A DNA stretch of 20,013 nucleotides from positions 1-20,013 of the forward strand of contig CALCUN010000074.1 in the NCBI GenBank assembly GCA_937906975.1, in the 5' to 3' direction. Source of the DNA: an uncultured Bacteroidales bacterium (GTDB lineage Bacteria > Bacteroidota > Bacteroidia > Bacteroidales > P3). A model generated the notes under the pieces. It did not search any database, was not told where the DNA came from, and was given only the letters and a program-made list of their open reading frames with translations. Below are positions 6,466 through 14,103 of the stretch, one piece after another. Both the position numbers and the translations under genes were made by a program. Every line of letters starts with the position of its first letter. Within the stretch, counting starts at the first letter, position 1.

Positions 6466-8061
6466 TTAATTCAAATTTAGCTTTGTGTCTTTTGGGTATT
6501 TTGCTTGGTATTTTACTTTTAGTTTTAGGCTTTCTTTGGCTTTTAATTCTTTATTCCAAGAAAGTATTCCATCTCCATCGATTTCTGCTCCTTGAATGTC
6601 TATTGGCGTAATGGTGATTTCGGGATTGTTGTGTATGATTGGTATTTGGTCTTCTATCTCTAATTTCACAGTGTTCTCACTATTGTTTTTTATTACAATC
6701 TCTATTTCTACTGTTGTTTCTATTGTCTTTAAGAAAACGTTTTTTTGTGGACTTGTTTTATATACTTTTCTTTCTACTGCTATCTTTTCATCTACTCCTG
6801 CCGACAAAACAAGGGTATCTGTCTGCGTTGTAGATGGAGAAATCTTTGTTGTAGAGGTGTATTTGTTATCATAATAAATATTACATAGTGCATCTATTAG
6901 ATTAAGGCTTTGCCAATTAGGAATAAGTGCTTGAAGGTATGCTTTGTTTGTTAGTTTTGGACGTATGATGTATTTATAATCTATCTTAACATCTTGGGTT
7001 AGGATATTGATTGTTTTCTTTTGAGAAGAAGAAGCAAGGTTTATTTTTCTATCTAAATGAAATTCTCTTCCTAATAGGCCTAATGTAATTTCTTCCTCTG
7101 ATTCTTCTTCCTCTATCTTTGCGCTTTTTAACGACATTTTAACGAATCCATCTCTGTTTGCAATGGTATTTGCAACGTATGGCGAAAGTTCTGGTAATAA
7201 AACACTATTTCCAATATTTTCATTGCTAAAAGATAGGTTTACCTCTTTCCAATCTTCGCACGAAAGTTGATAAAGATTTGCTTGAAGTGAGATTTGATTT
7301 TGGTTTGTGTTTGAAGAGATTTTCAAATCGTAGGTAGGAGTCCAATTACTCGCTGTAACAAGGTAAGAATACTTTAATTCTGCTTTTTCTATTGCTCGTT
7401 CTGAATAGATTTCTACTTTGATTGTGTTGTTTTTTTCAACGTTTGAAAGTATTTCTTCGGGATATTGTTGGTGAAAAACTTGTTTTTGTTTTTCTAATTC
7501 TTGTAGTTGTTTTTGTGAAAGGGTGAGTTGTTTTTGTTGTTTTCTTAAAGTGGTTTTCAATTCTGTCATCTTGGTTTGATAATACTCCAAGGCGGTTTTC
7601 ATTTTAGCCACTGTGTCTATTGTTTGTGGGCTTGAAATTGGCTGAAAACCATCAAGTGCAGTGATTTGTTTTTGAGTTATTTGTATGTTTTCTTTTATTA
7701 TTGCTATTTTTTCTTCATTTGCCTTAATGGAGTCTTGCAAATTGATGTAGTATTGTTGTTTTTGTTGTGGGAGGGTTTTGACATATTCTTTGTAGTCTTC
7801 GTTGTATTGTAACAAAGGATTGTAACTGATTATTTGATAGTCGTTATTGGTTTGAAAATGTAGGCTTTCGTTGTATAATCTCGGAGAGTTGTCTTTTATA
7901 TAGAAGGTGTTATCTCCTTTTTTCAGTGATACCTCTGCGGTTTTCTCAATTAAAGCTCCTTGAGGATAAACAATCACATTTTCTATTCTTGCTTTTAGCG
8001 TTTGTGCACTAAGGGTTTGAATTGCCAATATTAGACTTAATGCAGTTACAATCCTTTTCAT
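6466..8061 (-). CDS. DUF4139 domain protein, mucoidy inhibitor MuiA family
   Basis: A 531-residue exported protein with signal peptide MKRIVTALSLILAIQTLSAQ. The order matches the MuiA/DUF4139 family: an N-terminal DUF4140-type beta domain (~25-100, with ENVIVYPQGALIEKTAEV), a Gln/Lys-rich coiled coil (~100-205), then the DUF4139 beta-rich domain (~212-525) beginning with IEIYSERAIEKAELKYSYL and SNWTPTYDLKI (W240). The C-terminus has the LKVKYQAKYPKDTKL strand typical of the family. Molecular function is unknown; some members influence capsule or envelope phenotypes. An acidic loop (EEEESEEEI) at about residues 318-326 replaces the low-complexity or carboxypeptidase-regulatory-like insertion seen in relatives. 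It starts 4 bases after the His-rich gene and is surely in the same operon. Confidence 0.85.
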   Translation of the reverse strand: MKRIVTALSLILAIQTLSAQTLKARIENVIVYPQGALIEKTAEVSLKKGDNTFYIKDNSPRLYNESLHFQTNNDYQIISYNPLLQYNEDYKEYVKTLPQQKQQYYINLQDSIKANEEKIAIIKENIQITQKQITALDGFQPISSPQTIDTVAKMKTALEYYQTKMTELKTTLRKQQKQLTLSQKQLQELEKQKQVFHQQYPEEILSNVEKNNTIKVEIYSERAIEKAELKYSYLVTASNWTPTYDLKISSNTNQNQISLQANLYQLSCEDWKEVNLSFSNENIGNSVLLPELSPYVANTIANRDGFVKMSLKSAKIEEEESEEEITLGLLGREFHLDRKINLASSSQKKTINILTQDVKIDYKYIIRPKLTNKAYLQALIPNWQSLNLIDALCNIYYDNKYTSTTKISPSTTQTDTLVLSAGVDEKIAVERKVYKTSPQKNVFLKTIETTVEIEIVIKNNSENTVKLEIEDQIPIIHNNPEITITPIDIQGAEIDGDGILSWNKELKAKESLKLKVKYQAKYPKDTKLNLN

Positions 8062-8065
8062 AATA

Positions 8066-9415
8066 CTATCTGTTTAGTTTCTTTTCTGATTTTGCTTTTG
8101 TGGAAGTGCTTTTTGTTGATTTAGTTGATTTAGATGATGATTTTGAAGTTTTGCTTGTTGATTTAACAGATTTATTATTCTTTGTGTTTTTTGAAGTCTT
8201 AGTTGTAGCCTTGTTATTTTTTGCGTTTTTAGAATTTGTAACGGTTTTGTTGTTAGTTTTTGTTTCCTTTGCAGGTTTTACTTCTTTATTTGCTGGTTTA
8301 ACCTCTTTATTTGCTGGTTTAACCTCTTTATTTGCTGGTTTAACCTCTTTGTTTGCTGGTTTCACCTCTTTGTTTGCTGGTTTAACCTCTTTATTTGCTG
8401 GTTTAACCTCTTTGTTTGCTGGTTTAACCTCTTTGTTTGCTGGTTTAACCTCTTTATTTGCTGGTTTTATTTCATTTGTTGCAGGCTTTATTTCTTTGGT
8501 TGGTTTTGCTTGCACCTCTTTATTTAGAGTTGAAACAGGCACTATTTGTTTTGTTATTGTAGTTTGCCCTTTTTCTTTATTACCTTTAGAATATTCTTGC
8601 GAAATTTCTTTTGTACGGCGCATCATTTCGTTGTTTGGTTTTGAAAGTTCCTTGCTGTCAAAACTAACATTAGGACGTTCTTTTCTAAAGTTGTTTTCCA
8701 AAGCATCGTCATTAGGTAATCCTTTTAAGTCCTCCAATTCATCAGCTGAGAAATACTCATCGTAATTTATGTTTACATAACTTCCTTTTGAGATAACACC
8801 ACCGCCTGTTGTTATATTAGGATTTGTTGTTCCTGTATCGCCTCTACCGATTACGTGTCCGTTAGTTGGTTTCATTGTTCCGCCGTGTCCATTGTTGTTT
8901 CCACCGTGTCCGTTGTTGTTATTGTGGTGTGGAGGTTGGTGTCCGTGTCCGTGATGTGGGTTATGAGCGTGGCGATTGCAATAAGCAGCAAAATAACCAT
9001 CGTAATAACCATTAGCATATCCACTTGCGTATGCAAAATTTGGGTTATAACCGAAAGAAAAGCTCCATCCGAAATAGTTAAAGTAAAAGAACTCCCAATA
9101 ATCGTTGCAATTGTCAATTACTTTCAAAGCATATTGACGCGATTTCAATGAATAGTGAACCGCAGCACTGCGACAATTTCTTCTATACAAGTCGTATGCG
9201 TAATCATTGTAGTAAACCGCTTTTGCAAGATAATGTTCGCTCCAATAATCATAAGCAAATGCTATATCGTATGCTTGTTCTATAATGTAGGCTGTTTTGT
9301 TTATTACATTCTTTGTGTAAGAACGTGAATATCTTCTTGCAAAGGTGTCATTTGTTATTAGTAATGTTGATATAAATACAAATGCTACAAGAATTAAGTT
9401 TAAGAATCTTTTCAT
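8066..9415 (-). CDS. Secreted His/Asn/Gly-rich protein with NKEVKPA heptad repeats
   Basis: A 449-residue protein I do not recognise. Visible parts: signal peptide (1-26, hydrophobic to FAR); a Tyr-rich helical region (~28-145) including many Y and W and short GYxxGY patterns; a His/Asn/Gly-rich stretch (146-190, with HNPHHGHGHQPPHH) that could bind metal ions; a mixed acidic region (205-300); two degenerate and nine perfect seven-residue repeats (TKEIKPA, TNEIKPA, then NKEVKPA x9, residues 306-382); and a basic Ser/Thr/Lys/Asn tail (383-449). The repeat and tail look like an extended, flexible, positively charged wall- or surface-contacting arm. It is first in an operon with the DUF4139 gene (4-base gap). 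No clear promoter consensus is seen in 9416-9483. Confidence 0.75.
   Translation of the reverse strand: MKRFLNLILVAFVFISTLLITNDTFARRYSRSYTKNVINKTAYIIEQAYDIAFAYDYWSEHYLAKAVYYNDYAYDLYRRNCRSAAVHYSLKSRQYALKVIDNCNDYWEFFYFNYFGWSFSFGYNPNFAYASGYANGYYDGYFAAYCNRHAHNPHHGHGHQPPHHNNNNGHGGNNNGHGGTMKPTNGHVIGRGDTGTTNPNITTGGGVISKGSYVNINYDEYFSADELEDLKGLPNDDALENNFRKERPNVSFDSKELSKPNNEMMRRTKEISQEYSKGNKEKGQTTITKQIVPVSTLNKEVQAKPTKEIKPATNEIKPANKEVKPANKEVKPANKEVKPANKEVKPANKEVKPANKEVKPANKEVKPANKEVKPANKEVKPAKETKTNNKTVTNSKNAKNNKATTKTSKNTKNNKSVKSTSKTSKSSSKSTKSTKSTSTKAKSEKKLNR
8270..8500 (-). repeat. Coding tandem repeat, 21-base unit
   Basis: Nine in-frame 21-base units (8270-8458) encode NKEVKPA without amino-acid change; two diverged units (8459-8500) encode TNEIKPA and TKEIKPA. 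Within the array the Asn codon alternates AAT/AAC. In rising coordinates the sequence is T,T,T,C,C,T,C,C,T, so part of the array shows a period of three units (63 bases). Confidence 0.95.
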
Positions 9416-9483
9416 AACATTCCGTTTTAAATGGTTAATATCTATTATTTAGACAATTTTCTTTTGATTTTATTACATTTTTC

Positions 9484-11976
9484 TTAAATGCTCATTGCAA
9501 TTCTCACACCTCCATCTCCTCCTTTTGTGCTTGGAGAGGAGTCAAAACGATTTGTGATTAAGCAACCTTTGGCTGTACTTCCCCAACAACCACCTCTAAG
9601 AATTTTATAGTGATTATCTATCCAGTCATCACACCATTCATATACGTTTCCGCTCATATCGTATAGCCCTAATTCGTTTGGAAGTTTTGTTTTCACAGCA
9701 TGAGTTTTTCTTGATGAGTTATCCTTGTACCATGCTACAAGTTCCAATTCATTACTTCCAGAATACTGATAACCTTTTGAGTAAATACCGCCTTTTGCTG
9801 CAAATTCCCATTCTGCTTCACTTGGAAGGCGGAATGTTTTTCCTGTCAATTCGCTAAGACGTCTTACAAACTCGCTCGCATCTTCCCAACTAATATTTTC
9901 AACAGGGAAATTATCGTCCTCAAACCAAGAAGGATTTGTTTCCATTACAGCAATCCACAAGGCTTGCGTTACAGCTGTTTCACAAATGTAGTAATCGCCA
10001 ACTGTTTTTTCGACTCCATCGCCCATTTTGAAAGTAGAGCCTTTGACAAACACCATATTAAAATCTATACCTTTGATAGAAAATTTTTGATTCTCTGTCA
10101 TTATCGGCATAGGTTGTGGAATTTCTTCTTCAACTATTGGCTCTTCTTCTATTTCTATAGGAGTCTCTTCTATTTGCTCTATCTGCTCTTGCTCTTTTAT
10201 AGGCTCCTCTTCTATTTGCTTTTCTTCGATTGGAGTTTGCTCAATAATTTCTTCCTCTTCTATTGGTTTTTCTTCCTCTATTTGAATAGTTGGTTCAACT
10301 TCTTCTTGCTTTTGAGAATTTAGTTGCGTAGAATCAAAATTAGTATCTAAGGTTAAAGGATTGTTTTGTGAGAGTGTTGAATTTTCTTCCATAGGAATCA
10401 AACCTATTCTATTCATTTCCCAAAAACACTTAACAGTTGCTCTCACATCTGCTAAGGAATTGTGATCATCATCAAAGTTTACTGAAAATAATTTCTTATG
10501 TAGCTCTTGTAATTTAGGATATTTGTATCCGTAATAGCCAGGAATATGACAATAATTCGTACCAAGAAGCATTGTACAGAAGGATTGTTTTTCTTCCATC
10601 ACATCTTCTTGTCCCATTCTCACAAGTTCTGCTCCTATTATCTTTTTATCGAAAGCCACATTATGACCTACAACATATTTTGCTTGATAAAAATCCTTCA
10701 TAAACAAAGAAAGAACATCTTTAAGTGGACGTCCCTTTTCGCAAGCCTTTTCAAGCGTAATTCCATGTAGGTTTATTGCCGATTTAGATATAGTAAATCC
10801 ATCAGGATATATAACAAAATCTTCTTCTTTCAGCTTTTCGCCTTTCTCATTTGTTAAAATCCAAGACAATTGCACCAATCTAGGCCAATTTGCTGTGTTT
10901 GTAGTTGGCTCATCGTAGTCATCAGGCAAACCTGTCGCCTCTGTATCAAAAAATAGTATGTAAGTATCAGCATTTTCCTTTGTTTGCTCAGAGACTTTTC
11001 CCGTTCTTAATTGGTAATTTGTCTTGACTAAATCCAATTTATCTTGTGGAAAATCTGAGCAGAAGGTCAAATGAAACATCATATCAGCCTCCGAGCCAGA
11101 GATTACACCAATAGAAATAAGAGAAGCTATATTGAAATGAGCCATATCATTATTTGAAAGATTGAAATAATTGATTGCTTTATTCATATCAAGCTCCACC
11201 ATTTTTCCTGTGGCGTAAAAAGTTCCCATTGTATTGAAAGCATCTTTCGACTTGCAGTCTTGAATAAATGCTAAGTTGTCTTCAACCTCATCGTAGCAGT
11301 TTTCGTGAGAGGAAGTCGCAACTTGCTTTGTTATTCTTACAAGATTGAAATCCATTCCATTGTAATTGCACTCTTCAAAGTGATAATCACCACAGAAATA
11401 GTTTAAAAGATTATACACATGATCGTTATTAACATAGTAAGGCTTGTAAGCAGGAATTGCATTGTTACGAAACTGATATTTTCCTCCTTCTTTGTGTTGA
11501 GAAGGTGGCAAAACCAAAAACGCTTTCCAACGAAGCTCCATTCTTTTAAACAACTCCCTATCATCTCTACGCTTCGCACTATAAGAATACACCTCTTCGG
11601 AGTACTCAAAATCGTTCATTCTAAAAATAATATGCAGTCCTCTTCCACTACCGCTGTCAATTACCCAAGCATAGTCTTGAGGCAAGCCCAAAATCGCAAG
11701 ACATTTCGCAACAAAATCGTCTATTTTTCCTCTTCTATCATAGTAAGAATAATACAACTCATCAATATCTAATGCTCTGTATTCGTTAAATCCACCAATT
11801 AAGCCTATTCCTACACTATCTTCCCAATTAAAATTTTGGATTTCATCTTGTTTTATAGTTATATAACGTTTCCAATTATCAATTACGGGTTTTTTGTAAT
11901 TTGATTTCCCGATAGGAGAGAGATTCATTCCCATACTCTGATAATAAGTTGCGTATAAATATAGCTCGTTTCTCAT
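9484..11976 (-). CDS. Four-module fusion: AEP primase-polymerase-like, Sel1-like, DEDDh exonuclease, FGE/C-type-lectin-like
   Basis: An 830-residue protein from the ATG at 11976; the frame extends to a TTG at 11997, but that lies at the predicted transcript start. (1) ~5-180: archaeo-eukaryotic primase-polymerase-like, with RALDIDE (D70, D72), SGSGRGLH (108-115) and LRWKAFLVLPPSQH (H161). The third acidic position appears as E147 rather than Asp. (2) ~245-290: one or two Sel1-like helices (TMGTFYATGK, DMNKAINYF). (3) ~338-530: DnaQ-type 3'-5' exonuclease with all DEDDh residues (D344, E346, D443, H505, D510). (4) ~560-625: Glu/Ile/Pro-rich linker. (5) ~636-830: FGE-sulfatase fold (RLPSEAEWEFAA, GLYDMSGNVYEW, ILRGGCW). 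Of the FGE cysteine pair only the second is kept (C805); the first aligns with S800, so it is probably a binding fold rather than a formylglycine-generating enzyme. No signal peptide: cytoplasmic. Role unknown; it has its own promoter. Confidence 0.8.
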   Translation of the reverse strand: MRNELYLYATYYQSMGMNLSPIGKSNYKKPVIDNWKRYITIKQDEIQNFNWEDSVGIGLIGGFNEYRALDIDELYYSYYDRRGKIDDFVAKCLAILGLPQDYAWVIDSGSGRGLHIIFRMNDFEYSEEVYSYSAKRRDDRELFKRMELRWKAFLVLPPSQHKEGGKYQFRNNAIPAYKPYYVNNDHVYNLLNYFCGDYHFEECNYNGMDFNLVRITKQVATSSHENCYDEVEDNLAFIQDCKSKDAFNTMGTFYATGKMVELDMNKAINYFNLSNNDMAHFNIASLISIGVISGSEADMMFHLTFCSDFPQDKLDLVKTNYQLRTGKVSEQTKENADTYILFFDTEATGLPDDYDEPTTNTANWPRLVQLSWILTNEKGEKLKEEDFVIYPDGFTISKSAINLHGITLEKACEKGRPLKDVLSLFMKDFYQAKYVVGHNVAFDKKIIGAELVRMGQEDVMEEKQSFCTMLLGTNYCHIPGYYGYKYPKLQELHKKLFSVNFDDDHNSLADVRATVKCFWEMNRIGLIPMEENSTLSQNNPLTLDTNFDSTQLNSQKQEEVEPTIQIEEEKPIEEEEIIEQTPIEEKQIEEEPIKEQEQIEQIEETPIEIEEEPIVEEEIPQPMPIMTENQKFSIKGIDFNMVFVKGSTFKMGDGVEKTVGDYYICETAVTQALWIAVMETNPSWFEDDNFPVENISWEDASEFVRRLSELTGKTFRLPSEAEWEFAAKGGIYSKGYQYSGSNELELVAWYKDNSSRKTHAVKTKLPNELGLYDMSGNVYEWCDDWIDNHYKILRGGCWGSTAKGCLITNRFDSSPSTKGGDGGVRIAMSI

Positions 11977-12001
11977 AATTTCATTCTTTAAAGACAACTT
12001 G

Positions 12002-12032
12002 CAAAAATAATATTAAGTTAATAAAATACAAA
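12002..12032 (-). promoter_or_regulatory. Promoter of the AEP-exonuclease-FGE fusion gene
   Basis: On the minus strand TTTG (12032-12029), 19 bases, then TATTTTTG (12009-12002): a full match to the Bacteroides consensus. The predicted transcript starts near 11995, leaving about 20 bases before the ATG at 11976 and ruling against the TTG at 11997. Confidence 0.7.
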
Positions 12033-12071
12033 ATACTAAGGCAAAAAAGGTTAATTTTCGTTTCTTTATTG

Positions 12072-12079
12072 TATCTTCG
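12072..12079 (+). promoter_or_regulatory. Probable promoter -7 element of the glucosaminidase gene
   Basis: TATCTTCG is one base from TAnnTTTG and lies 31 bases before the ATG at 12111. It is embedded in a 20-base block nearly identical to that before the RNase gene at 3194-3213. Confidence 0.5.
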
Positions 12080-12110
12080 CAGAAAATTTTACAATAATTC
12101 AATACATTTT

Positions 12111-12857
12111 ATGAAAGTTAAAACATTTTTATTTCTCATGTTGAGTTCCATTGTAGTTTTGGGACAAAACAAAAGCAATTCAACACAAGATTACATCAAT
12201 ACATACGCAAAAATTGCCATTGAGCAAGAAAAACAATACAAAATCCCTGCTTGCATTACGCTTGCACAAGGAATTTTAGAATCGGGCAGTGGTCGCTCAC
12301 GTTTAGCAACAGAGGCAAACAACCATTTCGGAATAAAATGCCACAATGATTGGAAAGGGAAAACCATCTACAAAGATGACGACAAGCAAAACGAGTGTTT
12401 TAGAGTTTATGACAACGCAGAGCAATCTTTTATCGACCATTCTCTTTTCCTTGTTGGCAAAAAAAGATATGCCGACCTTTTCAAATTAAAAATTACCGAC
12501 TATAAAGGTTGGGCAAAGGGATTAAAACAAGCAGGATATGCCACAAACCCAAAATATCCTCAACTTTTAATTGACATTATTGAACTTTACGACTTAGCAA
12601 ATATAAGTCAAACTTACACAGAGGAAGAAACGCCAAAAGAAAGCAAAGAAAAAATTTCAGAAAGCAAAGAAAAAAAATCAGAAAGCAAAGAAAAAATTTC
12701 AAAAAGCAAAGAGAAAAAAGGACCTTTCTGGAAACGCTGGAAAGAAAACAGAAAAGAAAGAAAAAAAGAGAGAGAAAAACGTAAATTAGAAAAAGAATTA
12801 CAAAAAGTTATTGATAAACAAGACGTAAATCGCACTGATTTTGAAGTAGAATTTTAA
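12111..12857 (+). CDS. Secreted GH73 N-acetylglucosaminidase (FlgJ/LytD-type) with basic tail
   Basis: A 248-residue exported peptidoglycan hydrolase. The ATG at 12111 begins a signal peptide (MKVKTFLFLMLSSIVVLGQ); the frame extends to a TTG at 12069, which would add 14 unlikely residues overlapping the promoter, so it is not used. The catalytic domain spans ~24-165: ITLAQGILESGSGRSRLA carries the family's catalytic glutamate E57, followed by NNHFGIKC (70-77), CFRVYDNAEQSFIDHSLFL and GWAKGLKQAGYATNPKYP. It cuts N-acetylglucosaminyl bonds in the wall. The LysM wall-binding domain often found in Bacteroidetes relatives is absent. Instead there are four Lys/Glu/Ser heptads (177-204) and a strongly basic helix rich in KER (205-235), which may hold the enzyme to anionic envelope polymers (inference). 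Confidence 0.9.
   Translation: MKVKTFLFLMLSSIVVLGQNKSNSTQDYINTYAKIAIEQEKQYKIPACITLAQGILESGSGRSRLATEANNHFGIKCHNDWKGKTIYKDDDKQNECFRVYDNAEQSFIDHSLFLVGKKRYADLFKLKITDYKGWAKGLKQAGYATNPKYPQLLIDIIELYDLANISQTYTEEETPKESKEKISESKEKKSESKEKISKSKEKKGPFWKRWKENRKERKKEREKRKLEKELQKVIDKQDVNRTDFEVEF
12639..12722 (+). repeat. Coding tandem repeat, four 21-base units
   Basis: Four in-frame units encode ESKEKIS, ESKEKKS, ESKEKIS and KSKEKKG. DNA units share GAAAGCAAAGAAAAA with few changes. They form the junction between the catalytic domain and the basic tail of the glucosaminidase. Confidence 0.85.
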
Positions 12858-12862
12858 GAAAT

Positions 12863-12890
12863 AAAAAAAGGCACTCGCGAGTGCCTTTTT
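12863..12890. terminator. Bidirectional intrinsic terminator
   Basis: A perfect palindrome GGCACTCGCGAGTGCC (12870-12885) flanked by A-rich sequence on the left and T-rich sequence on the right. It gives a strong GC hairpin with a U-tail on both strands. It lies 5 bases after the glucosaminidase stop and 3 bases after the rubredoxin stop, so it serves both converging transcripts. Confidence 0.93.
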
Positions 12891-12893
12891 CTT

Positions 12894-13055
12894 TTAATTA
12901 ATTTCCTGGAAATCTTCCTTACCTACTCCACATAAAGGACAAGTATATTCCTCTGGTAAGTCTTCCCATTTTGTTCCTGGGGCGATTCCATTATCTGGAT
13001 CTCCTATTGCTTCATCGTAAACAAATCCGCAAACTGTACATTCATACTTTTTCAT
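12894..13055 (-). CDS. Rubredoxin
   Basis: A 53-residue protein starting [14 protein letters not shown]. Two CxxC pairs, C6/C9 and C39/C42 ([13 protein letters not shown]), bind the single iron of rubredoxin; the aromatic and Gly/Pro-rich core [17 protein letters not shown] is standard. It is a small cytoplasmic electron carrier, here very likely feeding FprA and rubrerythrin encoded upstream. It starts 20 bases after perR and is the last gene of the operon, with the terminator immediately after its stop. Confidence 0.96.
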   Translation of the reverse strand: MKKYECTVCGFVYDEAIGDPDNGIAPGTKWEDLPEEYTCPLCGVGKEDFQEIN

Positions 13056-13075
13056 AACCTTTATTTTTGTTTAAT

Positions 13076-13513
13076 TCATAATTTCTTAGCCTCTAAACAT
13101 TCGTTGCAATAACCCTTGTGATAAACCTGTGTTTCCTCCAAGGTAAAGCCCTTCATTTCTTCTGTTTTTGGAAACTCCACATCGTAATCCAAAGGCACAT
13201 CTGCAAGTTTTCCGCAAGATAGACAAAGGAAGTGTGCATGTCTTTGTCTGTAACCATCATAATGAACCATCTTTTCATCGATTGTAATACTTAAAATCGC
13301 TTTTTTATCAACGAATAACTTTAAAGTATTATAGATTGTCGTCTTTGAAAGTGTTGGTATTTGTTCTTGCAACTCGTTAAATATGTCATCTACCGTTGGA
13401 TGCGTGCGATGTTCCAATAAATAGGTCATTATCGCAATCCTTTGAACAGATGGTTTTATATCTTTCTCAATAAGATATTGTTTAACCGTGTTTATATTCC
13501 ACTGCTCAGCCAT
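13076..13513 (-). CDS. perR: PerR-type Fur family peroxide-sensing repressor
   Basis: A 145-residue Fur-family regulator. A winged-helix domain (~8-85, with KPSVQRIAIMTYL and LSKTTIYNTLKLF) is followed by the metal-binding dimer domain. The structural zinc cysteines are C97, C100, C136 and C139. The regulatory metal site can be matched to B. subtilis PerR (H37, D85, H91, H93, D104) as H38, D86, H92, H94 and D105, each one residue later. Aspartate rather than glutamate at D105 and the whole context favour PerR over Fur. PerR with Fe(II) represses until peroxide oxidises a ligand histidine. It lies 14 bases after rubrerythrin, inside the operon it probably controls through the inverted repeat at 15999-16013. 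Confidence 0.9.
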   Translation of the reverse strand: MAEQWNINTVKQYLIEKDIKPSVQRIAIMTYLLEHRTHPTVDDIFNELQEQIPTLSKTTIYNTLKLFVDKKAILSITIDEKMVHYDGYRQRHAHFLCLSCGKLADVPLDYDVEFPKTEEMKGFTLEETQVYHKGYCNECLEAKKL

Positions 13514-13527
13514 AGGGCAATGTGTTT

Positions 13528-14067
13528 TTAATAGTTTTCTGCTCTAACTTGGAAATATGATTGAGGGTGGTCGCACACTGGGCAAATTTTTGGAGCTTTT
13601 TTACCAATTATTATATGACCGCAATTTGCACATTGCCACACTGTATCGTTTTCCTTAGAGAATACAACTCCGTCTTCTATGTTTTTCAACAATTTACGAT
13701 AGCGTTCTTCATGTTCTTTTTCAATTTTTGCTACCATTTCAAAAAGTTTAGCAATTTTTGTAAAGCCTTCTTCTTGAGCTTCCTTAGCAAAAGTTGCGTA
13801 CATGTCAGTCCACTCGTAATTTTCTCCTGCCGCAGCATCTTTAAGGTTAGTCATAGTTTCAGGAACTTCGCCTCCGTGTAAAAGTTTGAACCAAATTTTT
13901 GCGTGTTCCTTTTCATTCAAAGCTGTTTCTTCAAAAAGATTTGCCATTTGTACATAACCATCTTTCTTTGCTTGTGAAGCGTAGTATAAATATTTTGTAT
14001 GTGCTTGTGATTCTCCTGCAAAAGCTGCTTGTAAATTCTTTTCTGTTTTTGTTCCCTTTAATTCCAT
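13528..14067 (-). CDS. rbr: Rubrerythrin
   Basis: A 179-residue peroxidase of anaerobes that reduces H2O2 to water with electrons from rubredoxin. The N-terminal four-helix bundle carries the diiron ligands: E19 in AFAGES, E52 and H55 in NEKEH, E96/E99 in AKEAQEE, and E116/H119 in IEKEH. The C-terminal rubredoxin-like domain has C146/C149 (WQCANCG) and C162/C165 (KICPVCDHP). Length and domain order are typical. It lies 36 bases after the flavin reductase gene and 14 before perR. Confidence 0.97.
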   Translation of the reverse strand: MELKGTKTEKNLQAAFAGESQAHTKYLYYASQAKKDGYVQMANLFEETALNEKEHAKIWFKLLHGGEVPETMTNLKDAAAGENYEWTDMYATFAKEAQEEGFTKIAKLFEMVAKIEKEHEERYRKLLKNIEDGVVFSKENDTVWQCANCGHIIIGKKAPKICPVCDHPQSYFQVRAENY

Positions 14068-14103
14068 AATTCAATTCTTTATTTGTTAATAACTATTTTT
14101 TAA

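Noticed and set aside
8270..8500. Regular repeats that might suggest a CRISPR array
   Set aside because: Units are contiguous 21-base coding repeats with no spacers and no cas genes nearby.
8100..8765. A 221-codon open frame on the plus strand with FAGLTSL repeats
   Set aside because: It is the antisense of the NKEVKPA array; the minus-strand frame has a signal peptide, a good operon setting and twice the length.
9484..10071. A complete diversity-generating retroelement
   Set aside because: Only a candidate target fold is present; no reverse transcriptase, accessory gene or template repeat was found in the window.
9484..10071. A true formylglycine-generating enzyme
   Set aside because: The first catalytic cysteine position is serine, the module is fused to nucleic-acid domains, and no sulfatase gene is nearby.
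11977..11997. TTG start for the fusion gene at 11997
   Set aside because: It coincides with the predicted transcript start; the ATG at 11976 is preferred.
12069..12110. TTG start for the glucosaminidase at 12069
   Set aside because: It would place 14 residues before a standard signal peptide and overlap the -7 element.
13561..13881. Plus-strand open frame opposite rubrerythrin
   Set aside because: Antisense shadow of a conserved gene, with Phe-rich composition and no family resemblance.
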